In this document: one piece after another, positions 32,912-41,868 of the stretch
How positions within the stretch are numbered: position 1 is the first letter of the stretch
Layout of the letters: every line of letters starts with the position of its first letter
Made by a program: the position numbers and the translations under genes
Assembly: GCA_964645645.1 (NCBI GenBank)
Contig: CAZYBC010000005.1
Span: 1 to 64,000 of the forward strand
Direction of reading: 5' to 3'
Source: CAZYBC01 sp964645645
GTDB lineage: Bacteria; Patescibacteriota; Microgenomatia; UBA1400; PJMF01
DNA length: 64,000 bases
Notes under the pieces: generated by a model
Told to the model about the DNA's origin: nothing
The model's input: the letters and a program-made list of their open reading frames with translations, nothing else
Databases searched by the model: none

Positions 32912-34663
32912 ATGAATAGAATTTTACGTAATATTATTTTATTTTTAATTTTTCTAGCTAGCTCTTGGTCATTATTAAAACCAGGATTTTTTTCTTTTCA
33001 TGATTTTACTCATGGAGCTAGAATTGCGGAAATGACAAGAGCTTTAGAAGATGGTCATTTTCCTGTTCGTTGGTCAAAAAATTTTGGTTTTGGTTATGGG
33101 ATGCCCTTATTTGAATTTTATGCTCCTTTACCATTTTATGTAGGGAGTTTCTTTTATTGGTTAGGTTTAGACTTAGTTACCTCTATTAAAATTTTATTTT
33201 TAATTTGTAATGTTGGTACTTTATTAGGAGGTTTTTATTTAGGTCAAGCTTTAACTCATCATAAAAATGATCCTAAAATTAAAGATCTGAATGGTTTAAT
33301 TTTTGCTACCTTATTAACTTTGGCTCCTTACAGAGCAGTTAATCTTTTTGTACGTGGTGCTTTAAGTGAAGCCTGGGGGATTATGGCTTTTCCATGGATT
33401 CTATTAGGTATAGTTCAAATTATTCAACAAAAAAAACAAGCTTGGAAAACTTTATTATTAGGTCTAATTATTTTATTTTTAAGTCATAATTTGATGACCA
33501 TGATTTTTGTTCCTTTTAGTTTGGTTTTTGGATTAGCTTATTTTTATTACGAAATTAATAAAAAGGAGAGTCTGTATCAATTAAAGGGAAAATTAGTTTG
33601 GCTTGAAATTAAAAAAACTGTTTTTAAAACAGCTGGAGTTTATCTATTAGCCATTGCGGCTTGTACTTTCTATTTATTTCCAGCTTTCTTAGAAAAAAAT
33701 TTAACACAAGTTGATAAACTTATCCTAGAATCAAGTGGGTATTGGAATTTTCAGCTCCATTTTCTTTATTTAAGACAACTTTTTAAAGTTAATTGGGGCT
33801 ATGGCGGAAGTTTTTGGGGTCCTAATGATGACATGTCATTTTTCCTTGGCTATCCACAAATAATCTCTCTTTTAATTTCTGGATTTTTTATTATCACTGA
33901 ATTTATCACTAGATTTAAAAACAAAAAAAAGTTTAATAAAATAAATTTTTTATTTAATATTTTTTTATTCTTGCTTTTGTTAAGTTCAGTTTTATTAACT
34001 ACATCTAAAACTAGTTTTTTATGGGAAAAAATTGAACTTTTAAGTTATATTCAATTTCCCTGGAGATTTTTAAGCTTAATTATTCTTGTAATTGCTTTAA
34101 TTAGTGTTTTTGTTATTAATCAAATTCAACACAAAATTTTATTAAAAATAATTTATTTTCTTCTTTTATTTAGCACTTTAATTCTTAATTATCATTTTTT
34201 TAAACCTGATTTTTATTTAGATAACCCTAAGGGTGTATTTTATGAAGATGAACAAAAAATTAGAAAAGAAATGAGTGGAATTTTACCTGATTATCTTCCT
34301 ACAGATATGAAATGGGAAATTGTGCCAGTTGATCATTTAGTTTTAAATGATCAGTTATCAAAAAATGACTATAAAATTTTAATCGATAAAACTCAAGAAA
34401 AATTAATTGATTTTAACTTAACTCAAGAAACAAAAATCGATTTGGCCATTGCTTATTATCCAGGTTGGCAAGCTGAAATTGATGGTCTTAAAACAATAGT
34501 AGGAAAAAGTAACACTGGTGGTATCCAAATTAGTTTACCAGCAGGCAATCATAAATTAGGTATTTATTTCGGCTATACTACAATTCGTCTAGTTAGTGAT
34601 TTGGTGAGTTTAGGAGCTTTTTTCTTAATTATTTATTTATTATTTATTAGAAAAGAAGACTAA
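32912..34663 (+). CDS. Polytopic membrane protein, PTPS-related/GT-C-like
   Basis: A 583-aa protein with about twelve hydrophobic helices. After helix 1 it has FFSFHDFTHGARIAEMTRAL, then FPVRWSKNFGFGYGMPLFEFYAPLPFY, matching the membrane family annotated as 6-pyruvoyl-tetrahydropterin-synthase related, a misnomer for GT-C-like envelope proteins. RGALSEAWGIMAFPW and IQFPWRFLSL occur later. The gene at 59691 shares this order of motifs. A glycosyltransferase or glycan-modifying role outside the membrane is inferred from topology and neighbours. The hydrophilic C-terminal section (about residues 430-550) is probably extracytoplasmic. It is first in the rightward array and 2 nt from the flippase gene. 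Confidence 0.78.
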   Translation: MNRILRNIILFLIFLASSWSLLKPGFFSFHDFTHGARIAEMTRALEDGHFPVRWSKNFGFGYGMPLFEFYAPLPFYVGSFFYWLGLDLVTSIKILFLICNVGTLLGGFYLGQALTHHKNDPKIKDLNGLIFATLLTLAPYRAVNLFVRGALSEAWGIMAFPWILLGIVQIIQQKKQAWKTLLLGLIILFLSHNLMTMIFVPFSLVFGLAYFYYEINKKESLYQLKGKLVWLEIKKTVFKTAGVYLLAIAACTFYLFPAFLEKNLTQVDKLILESSGYWNFQLHFLYLRQLFKVNWGYGGSFWGPNDDMSFFLGYPQIISLLISGFFIITEFITRFKNKKKFNKINFLFNIFLFLLLLSSVLLTTSKTSFLWEKIELLSYIQFPWRFLSLIILVIALISVFVINQIQHKILLKIIYFLLLFSTLILNYHFFKPDFYLDNPKGVFYEDEQKIRKEMSGILPDYLPTDMKWEIVPVDHLVLNDQLSKNDYKILIDKTQEKLIDFNLTQETKIDLAIAYYPGWQAEIDGLKTIVGKSNTGGIQISLPAGNHKLGIYFGYTTIRLVSDLVSLGAFFLIIYLLFIRKED

Positions 34664-34664
34664 A

Positions 34665-36158
34665 ATGATTGAACAAACAGCTGTAGATACTACTGATGAA
34701 TTAGAAGAAGCACTGTCAGAAGAGCAAATTACACAGATTAAAAATAAATCAGTTTCTGGAGCAATTGCTTATTTTATAAGAACTTTATTTTTACAAGGAA
34801 TTGGTTTGGCAAGTGCCTTTGTGTTAAGCTGGTTTTTTGAGCCAGAAGATTTTGCAGTTTATGGTTTTGTCACTCAAATTATTGGATTATTAATCTTTTT
34901 TTCTGATGTCGGTTTGGCTGCAACTTTAGTAAAAAAAGAAACTGAACCTTCTGAAAATGATTACAAAACGACTTTTACAATTCAACAAATTTTATCTTGG
35001 TTTATCTTTTTAATAACTTGTTTAATTTTTGTTTTGGGATTTGTGCAAAAACGTTTTGGTATAGCCGGAGGATGGATTTTATTAAGTTTAGGTTTTTCTT
35101 TTCCTTTAGCTTCTCTAAAAACTATCTCTTCAATTAAATTAGAAAGAAAGCTGGATTTTTCTAAATTAGTAATTCCTCAAATTTTTGAACAAATTGTTTT
35201 TCACGGTTTATTAATCTTTTTAGCTTGGAGAAGCTATGGACCCATCGCTTATGCATGGGCGATTACTGCTCGGTCAATCATTGGCGTGATAGTGATGTTT
35301 ATTATTTATCCATGGAAAATCGGCTTTAAATTAGAAAATAGTAGTATTAAGCAATTATTGGGTTATGGTTTAAAATTTCAAATTAACGATTTATTAGCCC
35401 GTATTAAAGATCAATTGTTTTTCTTGGCGATTGGTTATTATTTGCCAATTAAAAGTTTTGGCTTAATTAATTGGGCTAAAAATTGGTCTTTGTATCCATA
35501 TAATCTCACAGTTCAAAATGTAATGGCTGTAACTTTTCCTACTTTTTCTCGTTTGCAGAAACACAAAGATTTATTGAAAAAAGCTTTAGAAAAATCAATC
35601 TTTTTTATTAGCCTTTTTATTTTTCCTCTTTTAACTGGCATGTGTTTAATGATTACTCCTTTTGTTACAGTAATTGAAAAATATCAAAAATGGCAGCCAG
35701 CTGTGCCAAGTTTTATTTTCTTTGCTTTAAGTATTGCTTGGGCTGCTTTGTCTACGCCTTTAATTAATACTTTAAATGCTATTGGAAAAATTAATCAAAG
35801 TTTAAAATTAATGATTATGTGGACAATTTTAACTTGGATTTTAACGCCAATTATGATGTTCTTTTTTGACTTCAATGGCGTAGCTATCGCTGCTTTCCTA
35901 ATTTCCTTTACTTCTGTTTTATCTATTAAATTTGTTAAAAAAGAAGTTGATATTCAAGTTTGGCCTAATATTTGGCGACAATTATTAGCTAGTTTAAGTA
36001 TGGTTTTAATAGCTTATTTAATTAGAGATTTTATGGCAAAAGATATACAAAGCTTTTTATTAAGTGGTGTAGCTATCAGCTTTACTTATTTGATAGCTTT
36101 ATTACTGATTGATAAAAATATGATTTTACAACAATTACATAGTTTAAAAGCTAAATAA
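34665..36158 (+). CDS. Wzx-like polysaccharide/lipid-linked oligosaccharide flippase
   Basis: This 497-aa protein has about twelve to fourteen helices and the order of a MOP-superfamily (Polysacc_synt) exporter: SGAIAYFIRTLFLQGIGL in helix 1, EPEDFAVYGFVTQIIGLL in helix 2 with the acidic loop, GLAATLVKKE, LGYGLKFQINDLLARIKD in the middle, and LINTLNAIGKI near the end. It should move polyprenyl-pyrophosphate-linked glycan units to the outer face. It is the only clear transporter of the cluster in this window. No ABC-type glycan exporter is seen, so the Wzx route is the natural inference. Confidence 0.88.
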   Translation: MIEQTAVDTTDELEEALSEEQITQIKNKSVSGAIAYFIRTLFLQGIGLASAFVLSWFFEPEDFAVYGFVTQIIGLLIFFSDVGLAATLVKKETEPSENDYKTTFTIQQILSWFIFLITCLIFVLGFVQKRFGIAGGWILLSLGFSFPLASLKTISSIKLERKLDFSKLVIPQIFEQIVFHGLLIFLAWRSYGPIAYAWAITARSIIGVIVMFIIYPWKIGFKLENSSIKQLLGYGLKFQINDLLARIKDQLFFLAIGYYLPIKSFGLINWAKNWSLYPYNLTVQNVMAVTFPTFSRLQKHKDLLKKALEKSIFFISLFIFPLLTGMCLMITPFVTVIEKYQKWQPAVPSFIFFALSIAWAALSTPLINTLNAIGKINQSLKLMIMWTILTWILTPIMMFFFDFNGVAIAAFLISFTSVLSIKFVKKEVDIQVWPNIWRQLLASLSMVLIAYLIRDFMAKDIQSFLLSGVAISFTYLIALLLIDKNMILQQLHSLKAK

Positions 36159-36170
36159 TCAATTCTATAT

Positions 36171-36881
36171 ATGGATAAATTGAAACTTAATTCTTTATCA
36201 GTTTTTTTTCCTTGCTTTAATGAAAGTAGTAATATTCCTATTTTTGTACAAAAAACAGCTGATTTTTTACCTAAAATTTGTAAAAAATATGAAATTATTA
36301 TTGTTAATGATGGCAGTAGTGATGACACCATAGATGTTGTTAAAAATTTGCAAAAAAATTATCCTTATCTAAAATTAGTTAACCATAAAAAAAACTTAGG
36401 ATATGGAGAAGCTTTAAAAACAGGTTTTAAACATAGTCTTTATGATTGGATTTTTTTTACTGATGGTGACTTACAGTTTGATATTACTCAGCTAGAAAAT
36501 TTTATACAGCATACTGATGAATATAGTGTCATCATTGGCTATCGTACTAATCGTGCCGATGGGGCTTTAAGATCTTTGAATGCCAAGCTTTTTAAAATTT
36601 ATATAGATTTATTATTTAGAGTTCATGTCAAAGATATTGATTGCGCTTTTAAATTATTAAAAGCTGAAACAATTAAATCTATTAATTTAGTTTCTAGTGG
36701 TGCTTTTACTACTTCAGAATTTTTATACAAATTAAAGAAAAAAGGCCAAAAATTTAAGCAATTACCAGTTAAACATCAACAAAGATTATATGGTAATCCA
36801 ACTGGAGCCAAATTAAAGGTCATCATTAAAGGTGTCTGGGAAGCCTTTAGACTTTATTTACAGATTAAATTCAAAAGTTAA
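36171..36881 (+). CDS. GT2 glycosyltransferase, polyprenyl-phosphate sugar synthase-like
   Basis: A 236-aa GT2 protein: LSVFFPCFNESSNI, IIVNDGSSDDT, NLGYGEALKTGF, FFTDGDLQFDI (DxD), GYRTNRADG and DIDCAFKLLKAETI. The DIDCAFK element resembles bacterial Dpm1/DPM-like enzymes, so it probably loads a sugar on polyprenyl phosphate for the GT-C enzymes. There are no membrane helices except a weakly hydrophobic end. It overlaps the minus-strand membrane gene at 36878 by 4 nt tail to tail. Confidence 0.84.
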   Translation: MDKLKLNSLSVFFPCFNESSNIPIFVQKTADFLPKICKKYEIIIVNDGSSDDTIDVVKNLQKNYPYLKLVNHKKNLGYGEALKTGFKHSLYDWIFFTDGDLQFDITQLENFIQHTDEYSVIIGYRTNRADGALRSLNAKLFKIYIDLLFRVHVKDIDCAFKLLKAETIKSINLVSSGAFTTSEFLYKLKKKGQKFKQLPVKHQQRLYGNPTGAKLKVIIKGVWEAFRLYLQIKFKS

Positions 36882-38902
36882 TTTATTTTTAAAATTTTAA
36901 CTTTATCATTTTGATAATAAATTTTAAGGTCAGGAAAAATTTCCTCCAGGGTTTTATAATAAAGTTTTTCATTTTCATCAAAAAAAGGAATTTTCAATTC
37001 CTTTTGAGGATTATTATTATAAATGAAATCAGCTCCACTTTCTTTTAGTTTAGCCTTTAAAGTAATTAAATTATCAAACTTAAAAATTTGATCTCTAAGT
37101 TGGAATCTTGCTTGAACTGGTTGATTATGGCTTTCCAAAATCACTTTGCCACTGGCATAACCGTAGCCATTACTAAAAAAGCTAATATAAGGTGTTTCTT
37201 TATCCCAATGATCTGTAGAATACACCAAAATGGTACTATTAGGATTGTTTATAGCTAGATAATTTAAAGCTTGATATTCTTCCAAAGTTAAAATAGTAGC
37301 ATCAAAACCTTTAAGATAATTTCGACTTTGATGATAAAAAACAGCCATTGTTCTAGGCAAAATAATCATGATTGATAAAATAATCAATAAGTTTTTTATC
37401 AGTTTATTATTAATTTTATTTAAAAAATAATCTAAATTAATCGCCGCCAAAATTCCAAAAATAATTAAAGAAACTACAAAAAAATTAAAAACATTATGAC
37501 CTCCAGATTTTTGTAAAGTATTTGCTCCAATGAATAAAAATAGAAAAGCAGTTATATATAAAGATTTGAATATATTAATGTCAGTTTTTTGGGCAACAGT
37601 TTTGTTAAAGAAAAATCCACAAATTTTAAGCGCATAAACTGAGATTAAAAACATCATTGAAGCTAAAAAATTATAGAAAACAATAAATTTAATATTTTTA
37701 TATTCTTGATAAACTTGCATTCTTAACCACCAATCATTCCAGTTTAAATTCTCTGCACCAATATAAAGCTTTACCCAATTAAGAGGCGCCCAAAACAGAC
37801 CTCCTGCTTCTTTATTAACTGGAAAAAAAATCAAGCTACTAATCAGTGCAAAAATTAAAACATTTAAAATTGTAAGTTTATTTTTGATAAAAGTTTCAAT
37901 TAAATTGCGCTTTTTAAGAAAATTCAATAAAACATATAAACAGTAAAATAAGACAGCAAAAATGCCAAAATAAATTTTAAAACCAACTAAAGTAGAGAAA
38001 ATTAAAACGCTAATAAATTCTAATTTTTTGTTTTTTTCTTGGATAGCTTTAATTAATAGAATTAATCCTGAAGCCAATAAAATTTTAGCAAATGTTTGAG
38101 GAGGGTTAAGAAATTGAATAATTCCATTATCAATAGATGCGATTTGCCAATTAAAATTTTGATGCAAAATTAAATTAAAAATATATGAGATATCAGCTCC
38201 AAAATATAAAAGAAAAACCGCCCAAAGCCCAGCGGTTTTAGAATTACTTAATAGTTTGGTAAGTTTATAAAAAACTAACCCCATTAAAAAAGATAAAACT
38301 AAAGGGAAGTATTGGAAAAAAGTATGTGTAATTGGTGTTTGCCAAACTCTAATGAAATCAGCCATAACCATATTTGACCAATAATGATAATTAGTAACGG
38401 GTAAGCCAGCCGCTCCTGGTTGTAAGGGAGGGAAATTCTTAATTAATTCGTTGATTAAGCTAATATGAAAAACACCATCAAAAGCATTTAACCAATAAAA
38501 AATTATGCCTTTACTAGTCATTAACCCTGAAAAGAAAACAGTTGATAATTCAACCAAAGAACCTAAAATAATTATAAATATTAATAATTTATTCTTTTTA
38601 AGCCCTGCAAAATTTATTTTTAAATTTTTTATTTTAAGTTGTTTAATAAACAAAATTAAAAAAATTAGTAAATATAGGTAAACTAAATTTCTTAACTTTA
38701 ACCAAGCAAATAAATAATTTATTAAACCCCATAGAGCAATCCCTAAGAATGGTGAGGTTAACAATTTGCTTGTTGTATCTTTAAGTTTAATTTTAGATAG
38801 AACAACAAATCCTGGTATAAAAAAAGTCACTAAAAATCCTAATAAAAAAATTATTAGATTAAAAAAGAACTGATAACTAAAAAGAGGATATATTTCTCTC
38901 AT
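36878..38902 (-). CDS. Large polytopic membrane protein, GT-C-like, unassigned
   Basis: A 674-aa protein with roughly fourteen hydrophobic helices and a soluble C-terminal domain (about residues 555-674). Motifs noted are FFSGLMTSKG, NAFDGVFHISLINELI (an acidic/histidine loop), PGAAGLPVTNYHYWSN and SFFSNGYGYASGK. It does not match a family I can name; the acidic first large loop and soluble tail resemble GT-C enzymes. It is the only minus-strand gene in the rightward array, convergent with the GT2 gene at 36171 and divergent from 38972, so it must have its own promoter in 38903-38971. Confidence 0.7.
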   Translation of the reverse strand: MREIYPLFSYQFFFNLIIFLLGFLVTFFIPGFVVLSKIKLKDTTSKLLTSPFLGIALWGLINYLFAWLKLRNLVYLYLLIFLILFIKQLKIKNLKINFAGLKKNKLLIFIIILGSLVELSTVFFSGLMTSKGIIFYWLNAFDGVFHISLINELIKNFPPLQPGAAGLPVTNYHYWSNMVMADFIRVWQTPITHTFFQYFPLVLSFLMGLVFYKLTKLLSNSKTAGLWAVFLLYFGADISYIFNLILHQNFNWQIASIDNGIIQFLNPPQTFAKILLASGLILLIKAIQEKNKKLEFISVLIFSTLVGFKIYFGIFAVLFYCLYVLLNFLKKRNLIETFIKNKLTILNVLIFALISSLIFFPVNKEAGGLFWAPLNWVKLYIGAENLNWNDWWLRMQVYQEYKNIKFIVFYNFLASMMFLISVYALKICGFFFNKTVAQKTDINIFKSLYITAFLFLFIGANTLQKSGGHNVFNFFVVSLIIFGILAAINLDYFLNKINNKLIKNLLIILSIMIILPRTMAVFYHQSRNYLKGFDATILTLEEYQALNYLAINNPNSTILVYSTDHWDKETPYISFFSNGYGYASGKVILESHNQPVQARFQLRDQIFKFDNLITLKAKLKESGADFIYNNNPQKELKIPFFDENEKLYYKTLEEIFPDLKIYYQNDKVKILKIN

Positions 38903-38941
38903 CTTATTTTTCTACTATTTATTGTTTCATAATAATCCTAT

Positions 38942-38958
38942 TATAATCCTATTATAAT
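38942..38958 (+). promoter_or_regulatory. Tandem -10 boxes upstream of the GT-C gene at 38972
   Basis: TATAAT occurs twice, at 38942-38947 and 38953-38958, as part of a direct repeat of AATCCTATTAT. The second lies 13 nt before the ATG at 38972. The 69-bp gap 38903-38971 also has to promote the divergent 674-aa gene. Confidence 0.45.
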
Positions 38959-38971
38959 AACAAAGATATAA

Positions 38972-40531
38972 ATGAAAAAATATAAACACCTTTTACTTTT
39001 TTGGTTAATAATTTTGATTTCTAGAGCAATCTTCGCTTTTTTTTGTAATACTTTCGGTCAAGATGTCGCTAGAGATTTAGTTGTAATTGATCAACATCGT
39101 AAAACAGGACAACATCTTTTTTATTATGGCCCTAAGGCTAGTGTGGCTAATTTTTATTTACCTCCTGCTTATTATCAAGTTCACTATTTATTGTCTTTAG
39201 TTACGAGCAATCATCCTTATACCATGAAGTTTTTTACTATTTTTTTGGAATCTTTGACTCCGATTATTTTATATTTAGTATTAAAAAAAATTGGTTTAAA
39301 AAATTATGCTTTAATTGGTGCCTTTTTATATGCAATTAGTTATTTTCCAGCAAATTTTGGTATTCAAGCATGGAATCCCAATACGATTCCTTTTTTTAGC
39401 ACTTTATTTTTATTGCTGTTACTTATTTATTTAGAAAAAGACAAACCAAAATTTTTATTAGGTGCAATTATCTGTTTAAATTTGGCAGTTCAATTTCATT
39501 ATCAAGGCGTGGTTTTAGGTTTATTTACATCCATAATTGCAATTTATCAATTAAGTAAAAATTTTAAAAAATATTGGGCAAATTGGATACTAGCAAGTTT
39601 ATTAATGATTGGATTGTTTACACCTTATTTTATTGGCGAAATGAAGAATCATTGGCAAAATACTCAAGCAATTATTACTTATTTTACTGGAGAACATAAA
39701 AATTATTATCAACGAGTGTCTAAACCAGATTATGTCTTAACTTTTATTCCATCTTTTTTTGAAATGGTGATGATTGGTAAACATCAAGCATTTAAATTTT
39801 TAGGGCGTTTAACCTTTTTTATTGGATTTGCTATTTGGTTTAGGACAATTTTTATTAATAGAAAATCTCAACAGCAAACTGCTAAAAATTCACGTTGGGT
39901 CTTTATTTATTTTATCTGTATTTTATTAATGTTTAGAGTTTATAAAGGCGATAAAGTTAGTTATTACATGAGTACTATTTTTATTTTGCCTAGTATCTTA
40001 TGGGGATTTTTGTGGCAATTTAAGAAAAAAATTACTATTATTTTGACTATGTTGATGGTGTTTTTAATTGGTCAACAATTTGCTCAAGTAAATTTTCGTA
40101 ATGATTTGAAACAAATTAAAAATGAGATTAATTTGTTAGAAGCTAATTTGCCTCAAAAAGAAATTGCTCTTTTTTTTCATAATTCAGAACAAATTAATAC
40201 TTATGTTTATGCTTTAGATAAATTTTCCAATCTTAAAATTAACCAACAGAGCAAAATTTTAGTAGAAGTTTGCCATAAAACTAATATCTTATGCAATAAT
40301 GTTCATCGACAAGTTTGTCAAAATTCTAAAACTCAGGTTTATACTTTGCTTTTAAGAGATCAATTTGCTATGCAAACAATTAAAGTGCTTGAATTTCCTG
40401 AACAACAAAAATTTTGTATTAATCAATTAACTCAAGATTTACAACCATTACATTATCAATATTATAATTATAATTTTGAATATGGTTCAGATGTTTTAAT
40501 TCCTGAAATTGCTAGATATAATCAATATTAA
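38972..40531 (+). CDS. GT-C membrane glycosyltransferase, DQGRD subfamily (variant QDVARD)
   Basis: This 519-aa protein has about ten helices. The first loop reads NTFGQDVARDLVVIDQ, where the usual D-Q-x-R-D is permuted, followed by YGPKASVANFYLPPAYYQ, matching the G-P-x-x-S and G-P-x-Y-Y elements of the genes at 21801, 43553 and 45976. IQAWNPNTIPFFS parallels the SWNPNPAPL segment of the gene at 21801. It is predicted to use polyprenyl-phosphate sugars outside the membrane. Its stop codon shares one base with the next start, so translation is probably coupled. The substrate is unknown. Confidence 0.78.
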   Translation: MKKYKHLLLFWLIILISRAIFAFFCNTFGQDVARDLVVIDQHRKTGQHLFYYGPKASVANFYLPPAYYQVHYLLSLVTSNHPYTMKFFTIFLESLTPIILYLVLKKIGLKNYALIGAFLYAISYFPANFGIQAWNPNTIPFFSTLFLLLLLIYLEKDKPKFLLGAIICLNLAVQFHYQGVVLGLFTSIIAIYQLSKNFKKYWANWILASLLMIGLFTPYFIGEMKNHWQNTQAIITYFTGEHKNYYQRVSKPDYVLTFIPSFFEMVMIGKHQAFKFLGRLTFFIGFAIWFRTIFINRKSQQQTAKNSRWVFIYFICILLMFRVYKGDKVSYYMSTIFILPSILWGFLWQFKKKITIILTMLMVFLIGQQFAQVNFRNDLKQIKNEINLLEANLPQKEIALFFHNSEQINTYVYALDKFSNLKINQQSKILVEVCHKTNILCNNVHRQVCQNSKTQVYTLLLRDQFAMQTIKVLEFPEQQKFCINQLTQDLQPLHYQYYNYNFEYGSDVLIPEIARYNQY

Positions 40532-41865
40532 TGAAAAAGATTTTTCGCTATTGGCAAATTTTAGTGATTTTAATTTTAGCTTTTGTGTTACGTTTTTATC
40601 ATTATGCTCAATTTCCGATTGCTGGTGAAACCGCTGACGAGCGCGCTTGGACAATGATCGGGGCTAGTTTAATTCAGACTGGTAAACCAGCATCATGGTC
40701 ATATTTTGGTGCTTATGAAAAATTTAATGCAGTTCTTAAAAATACAAGCGAACCAATTGTTTCTCCTGCTTTAGATCACCCACCACTTTTTGCTTTAATT
40801 CCTGGTTTAGCACAAACTTTAAAGGCTAGCTGGGATCAACTGCCTTCTATTAAGGTAATTCGTTTTCCTTTGCTTTTATTAGGAACACTTAATGTTTATT
40901 TACTTTATTTAGTAGCTGAAAAATTATTTAATCAAGAAAAACTGGCATTAGTAGCTAGCCTTATTTATGCCACTGCTCCAGTTTTTGTTTTTGCCAGCCG
41001 TTTAGTGATGGCAGAAAATTTATTAATTACTTGGATTTTGTTAAGTATTTATCTTTGTTTAACTAATTATAAAAGAAAATATTTTTTCTTAACCATCATT
41101 GCTGTTTTAGCAGTTTTAAGCAAATTTTCTGGAATAATTTTACCCACTTCGGTATTCTTGTATGCTCTGGTAATTAAAGATAAAAAATTAATCATTGCCT
41201 CTTTACTAGGTTTAGTGTTAGGTATTTTAGCCTTTTTTATCTATGGGGCTATTTATAATTGGCAATTATTTTTAGCGATTTTCTTTTCTCAATCAAATCG
41301 AGCAATTGGCTTTTTTACTTTTTATAATCGATTCTTTCTTCATCCTGGAGTAGTAGACAAATTATTTACTGATGGTTGGTTGATGTTGGGCTTTTTAGCA
41401 AGTTTTTTCTTAATTGCTTTTGAAAAAGACAAAAAATATTTGTTTATAAAAATTTTATTTATAATTAATTTATTATTTATTTTTGCTTCAGTAGGACAAC
41501 AAACTTTTCATGCTTGGTATGATTACGTTTGGTATCCATTATTTGTTTTAGCAATTACATATTTGTTTAACTTTATTTATCAAACTAAAAATGATTGGTT
41601 ATTTGCCTTAAGTTATTTAACTTTACTACCTTTATTTCAGATTTTTTTCTTAGAGCTTAAATTTAATCCATCAAGCTTAATTACCAGATTAATTTTAGCT
41701 TTTAGTCTTAGTCCATTTTTAATTAAAATCTTTTTTAAAGATAAATGGGGAAGTAAAATAATGAAATTTAGTTTATTAATTTTATTAATCATTAATCTGA
41801 TTGTTATTGTGCGTTTTTCTCAAATACAATACTGGGAGACAGATAGTTTCTTATATTATCGTTAA
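40531..41865 (+). CDS. GT-C membrane glycosyltransferase, GT39/PMT-like
   Basis: A 444-aa polytopic protein with ETADERAWTMIGA in the first loop (acidic DE pair), ALDHPPLFALIPG (PMT-like HPP segment), ASRLVMAENLLITW and a short C-terminus; it lacks the large soluble tail of its neighbours. It probably transfers a polyprenyl-phosphate-linked sugar. It begins one base inside the stop codon of the previous gene and ends 3 nt before the next start, placing it firmly in the operon. Confidence 0.82.
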   Translation: MKKIFRYWQILVILILAFVLRFYHYAQFPIAGETADERAWTMIGASLIQTGKPASWSYFGAYEKFNAVLKNTSEPIVSPALDHPPLFALIPGLAQTLKASWDQLPSIKVIRFPLLLLGTLNVYLLYLVAEKLFNQEKLALVASLIYATAPVFVFASRLVMAENLLITWILLSIYLCLTNYKRKYFFLTIIAVLAVLSKFSGIILPTSVFLYALVIKDKKLIIASLLGLVLGILAFFIYGAIYNWQLFLAIFFSQSNRAIGFFTFYNRFFLHPGVVDKLFTDGWLMLGFLASFFLIAFEKDKKYLFIKILFIINLLFIFASVGQQTFHAWYDYVWYPLFVLAITYLFNFIYQTKNDWLFALSYLTLLPLFQIFFLELKFNPSSLITRLILAFSLSPFLIKIFFKDKWGSKIMKFSLLILLIINLIVIVRFSQIQYWETDSFLYYR

Positions 41866-41868
41866 CCT

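Noticed and set aside
36086..36331. Minus-strand frame across the flippase/GT2 junction
   Set aside because: It is antisense to two real genes and has no start signal.
38935..38958. Short direct repeats (AATCCTATTAT twice) as a possible CRISPR or iteron
   Set aside because: Only two adjacent 11-nt copies without spacers; better explained as tandem -10 boxes in AT-rich DNA. No CRISPR array or cas gene was seen in the window.
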